A program made the translations under genes and the position numbers. The notes under the pieces were generated by a model. The model ran no database searches, was not told where the DNA came from, and saw only the letters and a list, made by a program, of their open reading frames with translations. From Tillus elongatus (lineage: Eukaryota > Arthropoda > Insecta > Coleoptera > Cleridae), in the NCBI GenBank assembly GCA_964006375.1, contig OZ023265.1, forward strand, positions 113,415,084 to 113,479,083: a stretch of DNA of 64,000 nucleotides, written 5' to 3'. Below are positions 25,412 through 32,861 of this stretch, piece after piece (position 1 is the stretch's first letter; every line of letters begins with the position of its first letter).

Positions 25412-26347
25412 ATGGCTACATTAAATGATGTGTGCTACCAGCAAATTAAAGACAACTTCTGGTATGGTTTATTTGGAGACTTTCAATTAATTATTGATAA
25501 AAACACTGGTTATTTTAATGCGACTAAGCTGTGTAAAGATGGTGAGAAAAGATTCAGACATTGGTTGGAAAATAAGAAAACTAAAGAGTTGATTACCTAT
25601 TACAACGGTCAGGCGAAGAAACATTTAGGTAGCCAGAATACCGATTACCTAAATATTTCAACCGAAGGTGTCCACTTAGAGTCACATCTAGGGGGCCGGA
25701 ATTCCGGCCCCCTAGATGTGCTGGAAGCAACATCTCAACTAACACCTACAACCGCTACATACTTGGTGGACTTTGGTGGAACACAGACTGAAAACAACTT
25801 GATATCTGGTACATATGTCTGTAAAGATTTGATATTAAATTTGGCTTGTTGGATATCCAATAGTTTCTATGAAAAGTGCAACCAAATTATTTTTGATTTT
25901 TTCGTAAGTGAATTTAATCAAAAATACAAGGATAACCTCAAAGAAATTGAAGTGAAATTAATGGAGATAGATGATGAAGTGCAGCGTATGCGAGAAACAA
26001 ATGCTAAAATCACAGAACATTTAGAAGATATATCTCCAAAACCAAGCAACCCTGGAAAACTTTGTGTTTTTGGTTTGCTTTCAAGAAATGAGAAGGATAC
26101 TACCTATCCATATCATGCTGTAAGGACTCAGAAGAAAAGTTTTAAAAGAGCTGTCAAGAACTTTAAAAATAAACACCCTGATTCCGAAGTAGTTTTAAAC
26201 ATGTATGATCCAAATTCTGTAAATCTCTTTAACAGAATAAAGACCGAAGTCGAATACCTCAAGGCGAAGAGAAACGATCTACAGATAGCAGATGTACCTC
26301 AGGAGAAGTTTATTCAGGATATTATTGATTTACGATATAAATTGTAA
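25412..26347 (+). CDS. KilA-N domain protein with coiled coil and viral C-terminal domain
   Basis: 311 residues from the ATG at 25412, which sits in a good animal initiation context (AAAATGG); the open frame extends seven codons upstream without an ATG. Residues about 15-60 contain FGDFQLIIDKNTGYFNATKL and FRHWLENKKTKELI, and about 140-175 contain GTYVCKDLILNLACWISNSF with YEKCNQIIFDFF: the two halves of a KilA-N DNA-binding domain. A coiled coil follows (about 180-215), then a C-terminal region with YPYHAVRTQKKSFKRAVKNF, like the DUF3627-type tails of insect large-DNA-virus KilA-N proteins. Known: such proteins are viral DNA-binding regulators. Inferred: transcription or replication regulator of the element. 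A perfect palindrome interrupts the domain at 25683-25720. Element 2 keeps only the last 19 codons. Confidence 0.88.
   Translation: MATLNDVCYQQIKDNFWYGLFGDFQLIIDKNTGYFNATKLCKDGEKRFRHWLENKKTKELITYYNGQAKKHLGSQNTDYLNISTEGVHLESHLGGRNSGPLDVLEATSQLTPTTATYLVDFGGTQTENNLISGTYVCKDLILNLACWISNSFYEKCNQIIFDFFVSEFNQKYKDNLKEIEVKLMEIDDEVQRMRETNAKITEHLEDISPKPSNPGKLCVFGLLSRNEKDTTYPYHAVRTQKKSFKRAVKNFKNKHPDSEVVLNMYDPNSVNLFNRIKTEVEYLKAKRNDLQIADVPQEKFIQDIIDLRYKL
25683..25720. repeat. 38-bp perfect palindrome inside the KilA-N gene
   Basis: The left half CACATCTAGGGGGCCGGAA is the exact reverse complement of the right half. It is in frame (encoding HLGGRNSGPLDVL-like residues 91-103) in the variable middle of the KilA-N domain and is strikingly GC-rich. 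Confidence 0.9.
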
Positions 26348-26455
26348 TTGTTCACTTAGCTTAATTGTATGTAACCAGATGAAAAATAAAATAACATTAT
26401 TTTAATAAAGACTTTTATTTTATTCTAAGTACATTAATACATTAAATATATAAGC
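26348..26455. terminator. Bidirectional polyadenylation region
   Basis: AATAAA signals occur on the plus strand (26384, 26405) for KilA-N and on the minus strand (ATTTTATTT / TTTATT near 26415-26425) for the leftward genes. The same motif cluster is kept in element 2 near 53150-53190. Confidence 0.65.
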
Positions 26456-26602
26456 TTATTTAACATCATCTGAATTTATCCAAGAATTCTGAGATTTATC
26501 AAAACCCAGCCATTTTACATAGAGCTGCTTGCCTTTCTTCCTCAAGATGCGTTCAACCAGATAGATGTCTGTTTGTTTAGTCGTTTGTAGTTCTTCCTCT
26601 CA
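26456..26602 (-). pseudogene. Chromodomain relic, probably the C-terminus of a lost integrase
   Basis: Seen: on the minus strand, from 26602 to the TAA at 26456-26458, an open stretch without ATG encodes DIYLVERILRKKGKQLYVKW followed by LGFDKSQNSWINSDDVK and stop. Known: Y.VE.IL..R...G...VKW.G....NSW.P is the chromodomain pattern, and Polinton (and gypsy) integrases end with such a domain, often with exactly NSW(I/V). An in-frame TGA lies just upstream, and the preceding fibre-like gene is in another frame. Inferred: the rest of the integrase gene was deleted and only this tail remains. Alternative: a spliced or independently used chromodomain exon. Not present in element 2. Confidence 0.65.
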
Positions 26603-26615
26603 ACAGTTTTGCGTC

Positions 26616-27065
26616 TCATGGCGATGTTGGATTTAAAAGTATCCACTTATCATGTAAATCTTTTAGTTTACCGTCTATTTCTCCTAGCTTATTCTTTAGC
26701 TTATTATTCTTTAACACATCAACATCTTTTAAAACTTGAGCAGTTATGTTCTTAGCTAAAATTTTCAATTTATTTTCAAATTCGTTTTTTAAATCTTCCA
26801 ACTCAGGTTTGTGTACAGCTTCAAGTAGTATGGCAATGATTCTTTGTGTTACCTCATCTTTGTTCTTCTGATAGTCGTCTATCCATACATCAACAAATTT
26901 TTTATTTACACCATCTGTTGCATCGACTGGATCAGCTATGTTACACAATCTATGGCTTCGCAAATCAAAATCACCACTATCAGTTCTTGGGAAAATCTCT
27001 CTTTCAATAATTTTAAACTTAGAACCTTTATTGGATTGGGAACGTCCGAACTTATCGATAGACAT
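26616..27065 (-). CDS. Fibre-like coiled-coil protein
   Basis: 149 residues from the ATG at 27065 (the open frame extends upstream to 27131, but the conserved part starts MSIDKFGRSQ). Residues about 33-60 contain GDFDLRSHRLCNIADPVDAT then DGVNKKFVD, and about 65-145 form a charged coiled coil. Known: the pattern (D/N)(I/F)DL...R(L/I)xN(L/I)xDPxxxxDAVNKxYVD is a recurrent trimerising motif in phage tail fibres. Inferred: a trimeric spike or fibre component of the virion. It lies just 3' of, and co-oriented with, the YWDD gene (49 bp gap). Its TGA overlaps the ATG of a meaningless downstream frame. The gene is wholly absent in element 2. No name is assigned because I know no characterised homologue. 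Confidence 0.7.
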   Translation of the reverse strand: MSIDKFGRSQSNKGSKFKIIEREIFPRTDSGDFDLRSHRLCNIADPVDATDGVNKKFVDVWIDDYQKNKDEVTQRIIAILLEAVHKPELEDLKNEFENKLKILAKNITAQVLKDVDVLKNNKLKNKLGEIDGKLKDLHDKWILLNPTSP

Positions 27066-27114
27066 TTTTATACTAAGCACTAAGGTAGGTATATCTTTGA
27101 TATATGTAGGTATA

Positions 27115-28173
27115 CTAGGCGATAACACCAACCTCCTTCAGTTCTTCAATGATTGACTGAATTTCATTGTTATGAGCATTATTACCAGCAGCCTGGGAAG
27201 CTACTAAAAGTCTAAGTCTATCAACCAGCTCATTTATGTCATCCCAATAGACATATTCTATTTGTTTGTTATTTTGTAGCATATAGTTGTTAGTGTTGCT
27301 GCTTACATTCTGAGCTCTAGGTTCAGTTTTTTGTTCTGCGTTATGATGTGTGTCGTAACCAAAACCTTGAGGAGTTGAGGATCTACGACCTCGTGGATTT
27401 ATCACCGGTTTTATTAGAGTCAGATACTTTTCAGAGGAACAACCCTTGGTTCGTGCGTTAGGATCATAGTTCATTTTATGCACACTAGTTGCTTCTAGAA
27501 TATCTCTATAGTGTTGAAGATCGTCATAGGTATACCCTCTAGGTGTTTTCATAAATATCAATTCTAGCAGACCTTGTGTTTGCGGATATCTCCGTTGACC
27601 TAGTCGAATGTCATTATCAGTAAAATCCAAGTGTTTATTGCCAAGACTCCAGCTACCGGTATCTTTAGCGTAGCGAGCACCATACGTTTGATCAATGGTA
27701 GCGAGCCTTGGTGGTTCAGTAAAATACTTGTCTACATAATATCGAACTCGTTCAGGATATTGCTCCAAAAATTCTTGATATGCAGGGTTGGATGTGACAG
27801 TTTGTAGGTCTGCCTCAAGCTCTTCAAATGTTGGGATATCCTCATCGGAACTTGTCTCCTCAGCCTCTTCCCTAGGTTCAGCTTCAAAAACTTCATGGTC
27901 TTTAAGGAACTGTACTTGGGGTTTCGTTTCTGGTACCGCTTCTTCTTTGATTTGTTCAGCCTTTGGTTGTTGCTGGGGCTGCTGCTGCTGCTGTGCTGCT
28001 GTGTTTTTAGATATTTCACTTAGGGGCTCAACAAGTGGTTTATATAAACGTTGCAGAGCATCATCATTCTCGGCTCTGTTAAGTTTAAGCATTAAATGTT
28101 TTTTTCGAATATTGTCAGCAAGTTGTAAAATCCTTTTCTTAACTTTTCGCTCTTCCTTACCCAGTACTTCCAT
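27115..28173 (-). CDS. Conserved Polinton-associated protein (YW-D-INELVDRLRLL type), function unknown
   Basis: 352 residues from the ATG at 28173. The frame is open to an ATG at 28290, but element 2 has a nonsense codon in that extension, so the inner start (MEVLGKEERKVKKRILQLAD) is preferred. Residues about 1-60 are helical and basic (ADNIRKKHLMLKLNRAENDD); about 65-130 are Gln- and Glu-rich and low complexity; about 140-290 form the conserved core (YVDKYFTEPPRLATIDQTYG, FMKTPRGYTYDDLQHYRDIL). The C-terminus has YVYWDDINELVDRLRLLVAS and NNEIQSIIEELKE. Known: proteins with this N-terminus and this VYWDDPNELVDRL tail are recurrent neighbours of capsid genes in arthropod and cnidarian Polinton-like elements; no function is established to my knowledge. 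Inferred: virion core or scaffold component. Element 2 has a full homologue with a divergent linker. Confidence 0.82.
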   Translation of the reverse strand: MEVLGKEERKVKKRILQLADNIRKKHLMLKLNRAENDDALQRLYKPLVEPLSEISKNTAAQQQQQPQQQPKAEQIKEEAVPETKPQVQFLKDHEVFEAEPREEAEETSSDEDIPTFEELEADLQTVTSNPAYQEFLEQYPERVRYYVDKYFTEPPRLATIDQTYGARYAKDTGSWSLGNKHLDFTDNDIRLGQRRYPQTQGLLELIFMKTPRGYTYDDLQHYRDILEATSVHKMNYDPNARTKGCSSEKYLTLIKPVINPRGRRSSTPQGFGYDTHHNAEQKTEPRAQNVSSNTNNYMLQNNKQIEYVYWDDINELVDRLRLLVASQAAGNNAHNNEIQSIIEELKEVGVIA

Positions 28174-28299
28174 TGTGCTACAACTGGTCGGTATTACCAG
28201 CTGGTCTAATAATTTGTTTGAGCGATACAGGTTGTGTGGTGGTTTAACATATACTGACTCCTTCATGGTACATGCCTTCTTATTTATCACGATGTCTGG

Positions 28300-28545
28300 C
28301 TGTCTTGTTAGACAGCTGTGTTAGACAGCTGTGTTAGACAGCTGTGTTAGACAGCTGTGTTAGACAGCTGTGTTAGACAGCTGTGTTAGACAGCTGTGTT
28401 AGACAGCTGTGTTAGACAGCTGTGTTAGACAGCTGTGTTAGACAGCTGTGTTAGACAGCTGTATGACAGCTGTATGACAGCTGTATTAGACACCTGTATG
28501 ACATCTGTGTTAGACACCTGTGTTAGACAGCTGACTGTCCTGTCT
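28300..28545. repeat. Tandem array of 13-bp units (GACAGCTGTGTTA)
   Basis: About 12 near-identical 13-bp units, followed by variants, fill the gap between the ATPase gene and the YWDD gene. Each contains the palindrome ACAGCTGT (E-box core CAGCTG). In element 2 the equivalent array uses 15-bp units and is three times longer. It lies where the promoter of the YWDD gene is expected. Confidence 0.93.
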
Positions 28546-28556
28546 ATCATCGTTTG

Positions 28557-29252
28557 TTAGAATAATATATATCTATCGAATCCTTTTCTATATCGACCTT
28601 TGTGTACATCGTTTTCCTTCACAATCACCAACACACCATACTTATTATCTTTCCAGCATTGGTGGCAGATAGTTTTAAATTGTTTAAAGTCCATATCGGT
28701 GGTCACATGATCGTCGTACACATGTTTTAAATTGGTTTCATCTTGCTTGAATAACACAATAACATTGGTGTTGTCACGTACCAGATGTTTGGGTATTCGT
28801 GTATATGTTTGACAGAGATAGAATGAATCAATATTCTTATGTCTGCCCATACTGAAGTATGCTCTTATTTTATCTTGTTTGTCACAAGCTACATCATCAA
28901 ATATAAACACAGAGTTGTCCTTGGCATCTGCCGGATCTAATATTTCATCGTTTTCTCTATAAGGATAGTAACCAACACCTTTTGTTGCATTCATCACCTC
29001 CTTTAACATCTTGTATTTCGGTTGATACAGAGACTTTGAATACACATACACGTTATCAAATTTTAAACCGTTTGCTTCAAACAACAAACTCAGCATGACA
29101 TTAGTTTTACCACACCCACTCGGACCACATATGATACAGCGAACGGTGTTTGGAAAGAGAGGACCATGCCTCAGTTGTTGTTGAGCTGTGTCCGTAACAA
29201 CATGGTCTATATTTGTAATGGGTAAGGCAGAAGCGTGTTTGCTGGTACGCAT
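28557..29252 (-). CDS. A32-type genome-packaging ATPase (FtsK/HerA superfamily)
   Basis: 231 residues. Walker A GPSGCGKT at 43-50, preceded by RCIIC; Walker B VFIFDD at 115-120; then FSMGRHKNIDSFYLCQTYTR (about 133-152, sensor-like region with Q), and RDNTNVIVLFKQDETNLKHV. Known: this is the layout and length of the A32-like packaging ATPases of Polintons, adintoviruses and virophages, which drive DNA into preformed capsids. It is transcribed divergently from the pX-protease gene across a short TATA-containing gap (29253-29410). The copy in element 2 differs at one residue by eye (His/Asp near residue 17). No defect seen. Confidence 0.95.
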   Translation of the reverse strand: MRTSKHASALPITNIDHVVTDTAQQQLRHGPLFPNTVRCIICGPSGCGKTNVMLSLLFEANGLKFDNVYVYSKSLYQPKYKMLKEVMNATKGVGYYPYRENDEILDPADAKDNSVFIFDDVACDKQDKIRAYFSMGRHKNIDSFYLCQTYTRIPKHLVRDNTNVIVLFKQDETNLKHVYDDHVTTDMDFKQFKTICHQCWKDNKYGVLVIVKENDVHKGRYRKGFDRYILF

Positions 29253-29410
29253 CTTAACTTAAACTAAACTATATTTTATTTGGGTGTGTATATATATGAA
29301 TGCAAGTGAGACACCCAGTCAGTATGCATGTTGGTGTCACAGAGTGAGGGCTGTTATTAACAAAGACAGATACAGGTTTTGCTGAAACGTTGCGGGGCGT
29401 TACAAACACC
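29253..29410. promoter_or_regulatory. Divergent promoter region between ATPase and pX-protease genes
   Basis: 158 bp separating two head-to-head genes, with a GTATATATATG TATA-like box at about 29288. The same spacer in element 2 has this TATA box blown up into a (TA)n tract (56089-56166), otherwise nearly identical. Confidence 0.6.
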
Positions 29411-30292
29411 ATGAAAGTTAACAGAAAACTTAATGAGGAGTTTTATGTAATCAACTCGAAGCCAAAGAAGAAGGTTCCCTTTAAAAACATACTAAGTCTG
29501 ATTGAGGAAGTTATAAAAGATAGAAATCTTATTCCAACAGCGAACGCCGTATTTGATATAGCTCATACAATCGTTAGAAACATTGGTGGACGTAAGAATG
29601 TGCAGAAACCTCGAGTTATTCCAATACCTAAAAGTGGAGGCTTCCTTCCGCTGTTGCCTCTGATATTTGGTGGGCTGTCAGCACTAGGAGCTCTGGGTGG
29701 TGGTGCTGCAGGTATTGCCAAAGCCGTCAACGATGCCAAGTCTGCGAAACAGAAACTAGAGGAGGAAGAACGGCACAACAAAACAATGGAAGCCATCGCA
29801 ATGGGTAGGAGAGGGAGTGGCTTGAAATTTAAGCCAAAATGCAAGAGACTGGGCAAAGGCATGTATCTCAAGAAACAGCGCTCCGGTTATGGGTTGTATC
29901 TGCAGAAACCAAAAAAACGAGTAAGATGTTTACCAGCAAGACCTCTAACAAATGGAGACCTTATGAAATTTGCTGGTAAAATGAAAATTCCATATTTTAG
30001 AGGTGTATACATGCGAGATACTTTGCCATCGAATGGGCCACGCAAGAATGAATCACTTATCATGAATTTGCAAACAAACAAGGAACCTGGCAGTCATTGG
30101 GTTGCAGTTAAGAAACGTGGTGACACAGCCGTGTACTTTGACTCATATGGAAACTTGAAGCCACCAGTTGAGCTGCAGCGTTATCTTAAAGACTCTACTC
30201 TAATGTACAATCATGATGTGTATCAGAAATATAATACTTATAATTGTGGTCATTTGTGTTTAAAATTTTTAAATAAAAGCCTTAAACAGTAG
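29411..30292 (+). CDS. pX/pVI-like protein fused to adenain-type cysteine protease
   Basis: 293 residues from the ATG at 29411 (seven upstream codons lack an ATG). Residues 1-70 are basic; 76-108 form a Gly/Ala/Leu-rich hydrophobic segment (GGFLPLLPLIFGGLSALGAL) then a charged helix, as in adenovirus-type pX/pVI membrane-active minor proteins. From about 170 on there is a C5-type protease: His229 in GSHWVAVK, Asp244 in VYFDSYG, and Cys279 (or Cys283) in YNCGHLCLKFL. Known: Polinton and adenovirus maturation proteases use His-Asp/Glu-Cys and cleave capsid precursors; they are normally separate genes. Seen: a single uninterrupted frame. In element 2 the frame stops at residue 169, exactly losing the protease. 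The major and minor capsid genes follow downstream (16 bp to the minor capsid ATG). Confidence 0.88.
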   Translation: MKVNRKLNEEFYVINSKPKKKVPFKNILSLIEEVIKDRNLIPTANAVFDIAHTIVRNIGGRKNVQKPRVIPIPKSGGFLPLLPLIFGGLSALGALGGGAAGIAKAVNDAKSAKQKLEEEERHNKTMEAIAMGRRGSGLKFKPKCKRLGKGMYLKKQRSGYGLYLQKPKKRVRCLPARPLTNGDLMKFAGKMKIPYFRGVYMRDTLPSNGPRKNESLIMNLQTNKEPGSHWVAVKKRGDTAVYFDSYGNLKPPVELQRYLKDSTLMYNHDVYQKYNTYNCGHLCLKFLNKSLKQ

Positions 30293-30308
30293 CCTGTGTG
30301 TATCAGTC

Positions 30309-31019
30309 ATGGCGCACACCTTTGTGTTGAAAGACCGCAGCTCCCATCTGTCGTCAGACTACCATCCACCAATTGTTTTGGATGGTAATTATGCTGTTGC
30401 CTTGATAGGCTTTCACACCTACAACAACATACCCAACATCTATGAAGGTAAAAACAAATTTCATGTAAAAGAAGGAACCGGTTGGCGAACCATCACGATA
30501 CCCACCGGTGCTTATGAAATAACACACTTGGAAGAGTTACTTCAAAATGAACTTGTTGGTGCTACAGCAACACACGAACAAAAGCAACAGGCTCTGATTC
30601 TGAGACCTAATCCGAACACCATCAAATGTAGACTAAAGTGTTATACAAATATCAGTTTTGAATTTGATGGTTCGATTGGGCGAATGTTGGGCTTTTCAAA
30701 ACAAGTTCTTCAGCCGGACACCTTTTATGAATCTGATTTACCTGTTGATATAGTGGATGTTAGACAGATTCGCATCGAAACCAATATTGTGTCTGGTTCC
30801 TATTATAACGGACAACCCTCACATACGCTGTATGAGTTTGCTCCGATGGTTGATCCTGGCTACGCAATCGACATAGAACCTAAAAATTTAATTTACTTGC
30901 CGGTGAACAAGCAAGAGATTTCCAATATAAGCATCGACATCGTCGACCAAGATTCAGTTCCTGTCAACTTTCAAGGTGAAGAGGTGTCTGTTCGCTTAAA
31001 ACTTATAAAAGTTGCTTAG
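30309..31019 (+). CDS. Minor capsid protein (penton-like jelly roll)
   Basis: 236 residues starting MAHTFVLKDRSSHLSSDYHP, beta-rich throughout with SFEFDGSIGRMLGFSKQVLQ mid-protein and a C-terminal VSVRLKLIKVA strand. Known: position directly upstream of the major capsid gene and this length fit the Polinton minor capsid protein, a single jelly roll forming pentons at the vertices. Recurrent arthropod Polinton proteins share the GRLLGF.. motif (IGRMLGFS here). It lies between the pX-protease gene (16 bp) and the mini-gene at 31021 (1 bp). The element 2 copy differs at one residue (Ile/Val) by eye. Identification rests on synteny plus remembered family features. Confidence 0.85.
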   Translation: MAHTFVLKDRSSHLSSDYHPPIVLDGNYAVALIGFHTYNNIPNIYEGKNKFHVKEGTGWRTITIPTGAYEITHLEELLQNELVGATATHEQKQQALILRPNPNTIKCRLKCYTNISFEFDGSIGRMLGFSKQVLQPDTFYESDLPVDIVDVRQIRIETNIVSGSYYNGQPSHTLYEFAPMVDPGYAIDIEPKNLIYLPVNKQEISNISIDIVDQDSVPVNFQGEEVSVRLKLIKVA

Positions 31020-31020
31020 T

Positions 31021-31182
31021 ATGTTGGTCTTCAAGGATATAAAAGCAAGTGCATCTACCACATCAAATTCAGTTGAGTCAGACACGTCAAAGGGTACGCT
31101 TCGTCCCGATAATATTGAGTTCCTGCAAAGCCTGGGTTATCATGTCGTCAAAACTAGAAATATTCAAAGAACCCGTGTTTGA
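31021..31182 (+). CDS. 53-residue conserved mini-protein overlapping the major capsid start
   Basis: The ATG at 31021 follows the minor capsid stop by one base. The frame runs MLVFKDIKASASTTSNSVES ... SKGTLRPDNIEFLQSLGYHV and stops at 31180-31182, 40 bp inside the major capsid gene in a different frame. It is identical in element 2 (57533-57694) apart from a synonymous change. Known: short peptides ending L..EN..FL.SLG(F/Y) lie beside capsid genes in other arthropod Polinton-like elements, as I recall them. Function unknown; perhaps a small virion cement or leaky-scanning product. Confidence 0.65.
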   Translation: MLVFKDIKASASTTSNSVESDTSKGTLRPDNIEFLQSLGYHVVKTRNIQRTRV

Positions 31183-32347
31183 TGATGGCATCGATCGAGA
31201 AGAGCTGCGTTCTTACTATTCACCAACTAAATCGTTTGGTAACAGCGATGAAATTGAAATAGCCATCAACCAACAAGATGCGTTCGTATGTCTGGCCGAG
31301 TCAGCTCTAATAATCGAAGGTGCTCTGGAACCTGTAGCAATCCAAAATGCCACTGGTGCTTGTCATCTGTCAAATAATGGAGGAGCAGCTCTGTTTGAAT
31401 CAATGACCTATGAGTTAAATAACAAGGAAGTGGAACGAGTGCGAGACCCATACACCACAACCATCATCAAAAGTCTGCTATCGTTCAGTAAGAATGAAGC
31501 CCAATCTCTTAGCAACGCCGGTCTGAATGTGTCGTCGGAGCACATCACCTTAAATGATAACAAGTTTCACATGCTCATACCTGTCTGGTTCCTCTTCAGT
31601 TTCTTTCATCATTTCAAAGGAGTTCTCTGTGGCAAACATACTTTCCGCTTTACAAGAAGTCGAAACGATTCCAACGGCTATTACAGCACAGGTACGGCAC
31701 GAGCAAAAATTACCGTAACCAATATGTTTTTAAAGGTAAAACATGTATTTCCCAATGATAAAATGAAATTGGAACTGATGGATAAAATAGCCAAAGACAC
31801 CTCTATATTTCTCGCATACCGCAAATGGGACATATATGAGTTACCAGCACTCAGAGATATCAACAGAGATGTGTGGGCTGTTAAAACTGCAACCAACTTG
31901 GAAAGACCTCGATATGTGATTATAGCATTTCAAACAGATCGTAAGGATAACGTGAAGAAGAGGTCAGACTATTTCGATAACATTGGTATGTTGGACCTCA
32001 GAGTGTTTCTAAATTCAGAATGCTACCCTTATGAATCTATGAATATGGATTTTGAGAAATCGAAATATGCAGAAGCCTATAACATGTATACAGATTTTCA
32101 AAAAAACTTCTGTTATAAAAACATGTCGGAGCCTATCTTGAATTATGACGAGTTTAAAGACAGAGCTCTATTTGTGATTGACTGTCAGCACCAGAACGAG
32201 TCAATCAAGTCTTCAACGGTGGACATTAAGGTGGAGTTCATGAGTCACGCCAACTTCCCAAAAAATACTCGTGTTTATTGTTTGGTTATTCATGACAGTG
32301 TAATGGAATATAAACCTCTAACGGGTATCGTTAGAGCCATTATGTAA
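31142..32347 (+). CDS. Major capsid protein (double jelly roll)
   Basis: 401 residues from the ATG at 31142 (MSSKLEIFKEPVFDDGIDRE). Upstream in-frame codons lack an ATG. Early block YSPTKSFGNSDEIEIAINQQ with DAFVCLAESALIIEG is the first strand set typical of arthropod Polinton capsids; mid-part FHHFKGVLCGKHTFRFTRSR and TVTNMFLKVKHVFPNDKMKL; C-terminal TVDIKVEFMSHANFPKNTRV. Known: hexon-like double-jelly-roll proteins of Polintons form trimers that tile an icosahedral shell. Length is a little under usual Polinton capsids (450-600). Four residue differences from element 2 by eye. Poly-A signal at 32408. No lesion seen. Confidence 0.9.
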   Translation: MSSKLEIFKEPVFDDGIDREELRSYYSPTKSFGNSDEIEIAINQQDAFVCLAESALIIEGALEPVAIQNATGACHLSNNGGAALFESMTYELNNKEVERVRDPYTTTIIKSLLSFSKNEAQSLSNAGLNVSSEHITLNDNKFHMLIPVWFLFSFFHHFKGVLCGKHTFRFTRSRNDSNGYYSTGTARAKITVTNMFLKVKHVFPNDKMKLELMDKIAKDTSIFLAYRKWDIYELPALRDINRDVWAVKTATNLERPRYVIIAFQTDRKDNVKKRSDYFDNIGMLDLRVFLNSECYPYESMNMDFEKSKYAEAYNMYTDFQKNFCYKNMSEPILNYDEFKDRALFVIDCQHQNESIKSSTVDIKVEFMSHANFPKNTRVYCLVIHDSVMEYKPLTGIVRAIM

Positions 32348-32861
32348 TAATAGTATGTCATTTATGTATGTCATTTATGTATCAATATGTACAACTTAAT
32401 TAATCCTAATAAATTTTTATTGTATGTAAATCAGTTGTTTTATTTTTATTTTGTTGCATTTTTATTAACCCCTTTCTGTAAGGTTAACAACTGTAAAAAA
32501 CGTTGTTTATCCTTTGTAAGACCCCCTCTCTCTTACATCAGTTTGTTTCCTCAATACAAGAGAGAGAGAGAGAGACACTTGTTCAGTATGTGTTAAGTCG
32601 TGCAACAAGGATGACGTCTCTTGCTGTATGTAAGTACACTCTTCTTATTATGTCTGTTTGTATTCAAATAACAAATACAAACATAACCTTACTAACAATT
32701 GGATGGCAGGGTAATCAGCCTGTACAAGAGAGTGTGTGTTGGTTTTAGGTGTTAATACAGCTTGTTCTAACTTACTTAAATATTATATTTCTTCTGTTCA
32801 ACAAGACGATTATTTTGATGTGTCACACATGTATGTAGCTCTAAGAATAGCTATACCGGAA
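32348..32861. other. 3' flank of capsid gene plus relic of an element-2-type terminal repeat
   Basis: AATAAA at 32408-32413. From about 32478 to 32740 the sequence is the reverse complement of 52690-52900 in element 2 (AAGGTTAACAACTGTAAAA, GATGACGTCTCTTGCTGTAT, ACAAATACAAACATAACCTT). No gene. Confidence 0.75.

Noticed and set aside
27788..28324. 178-residue plus-strand frame (and its copy at 54055-54594)
   Set aside because: Antisense shadow of the conserved minus-strand protein; low-complexity Ser-rich and not independently conserved.
28300..28545. CRISPR-like appearance of the repeat array
   Set aside because: Units are contiguous with no unique spacers, and the host is an animal; it is a simple tandem array.
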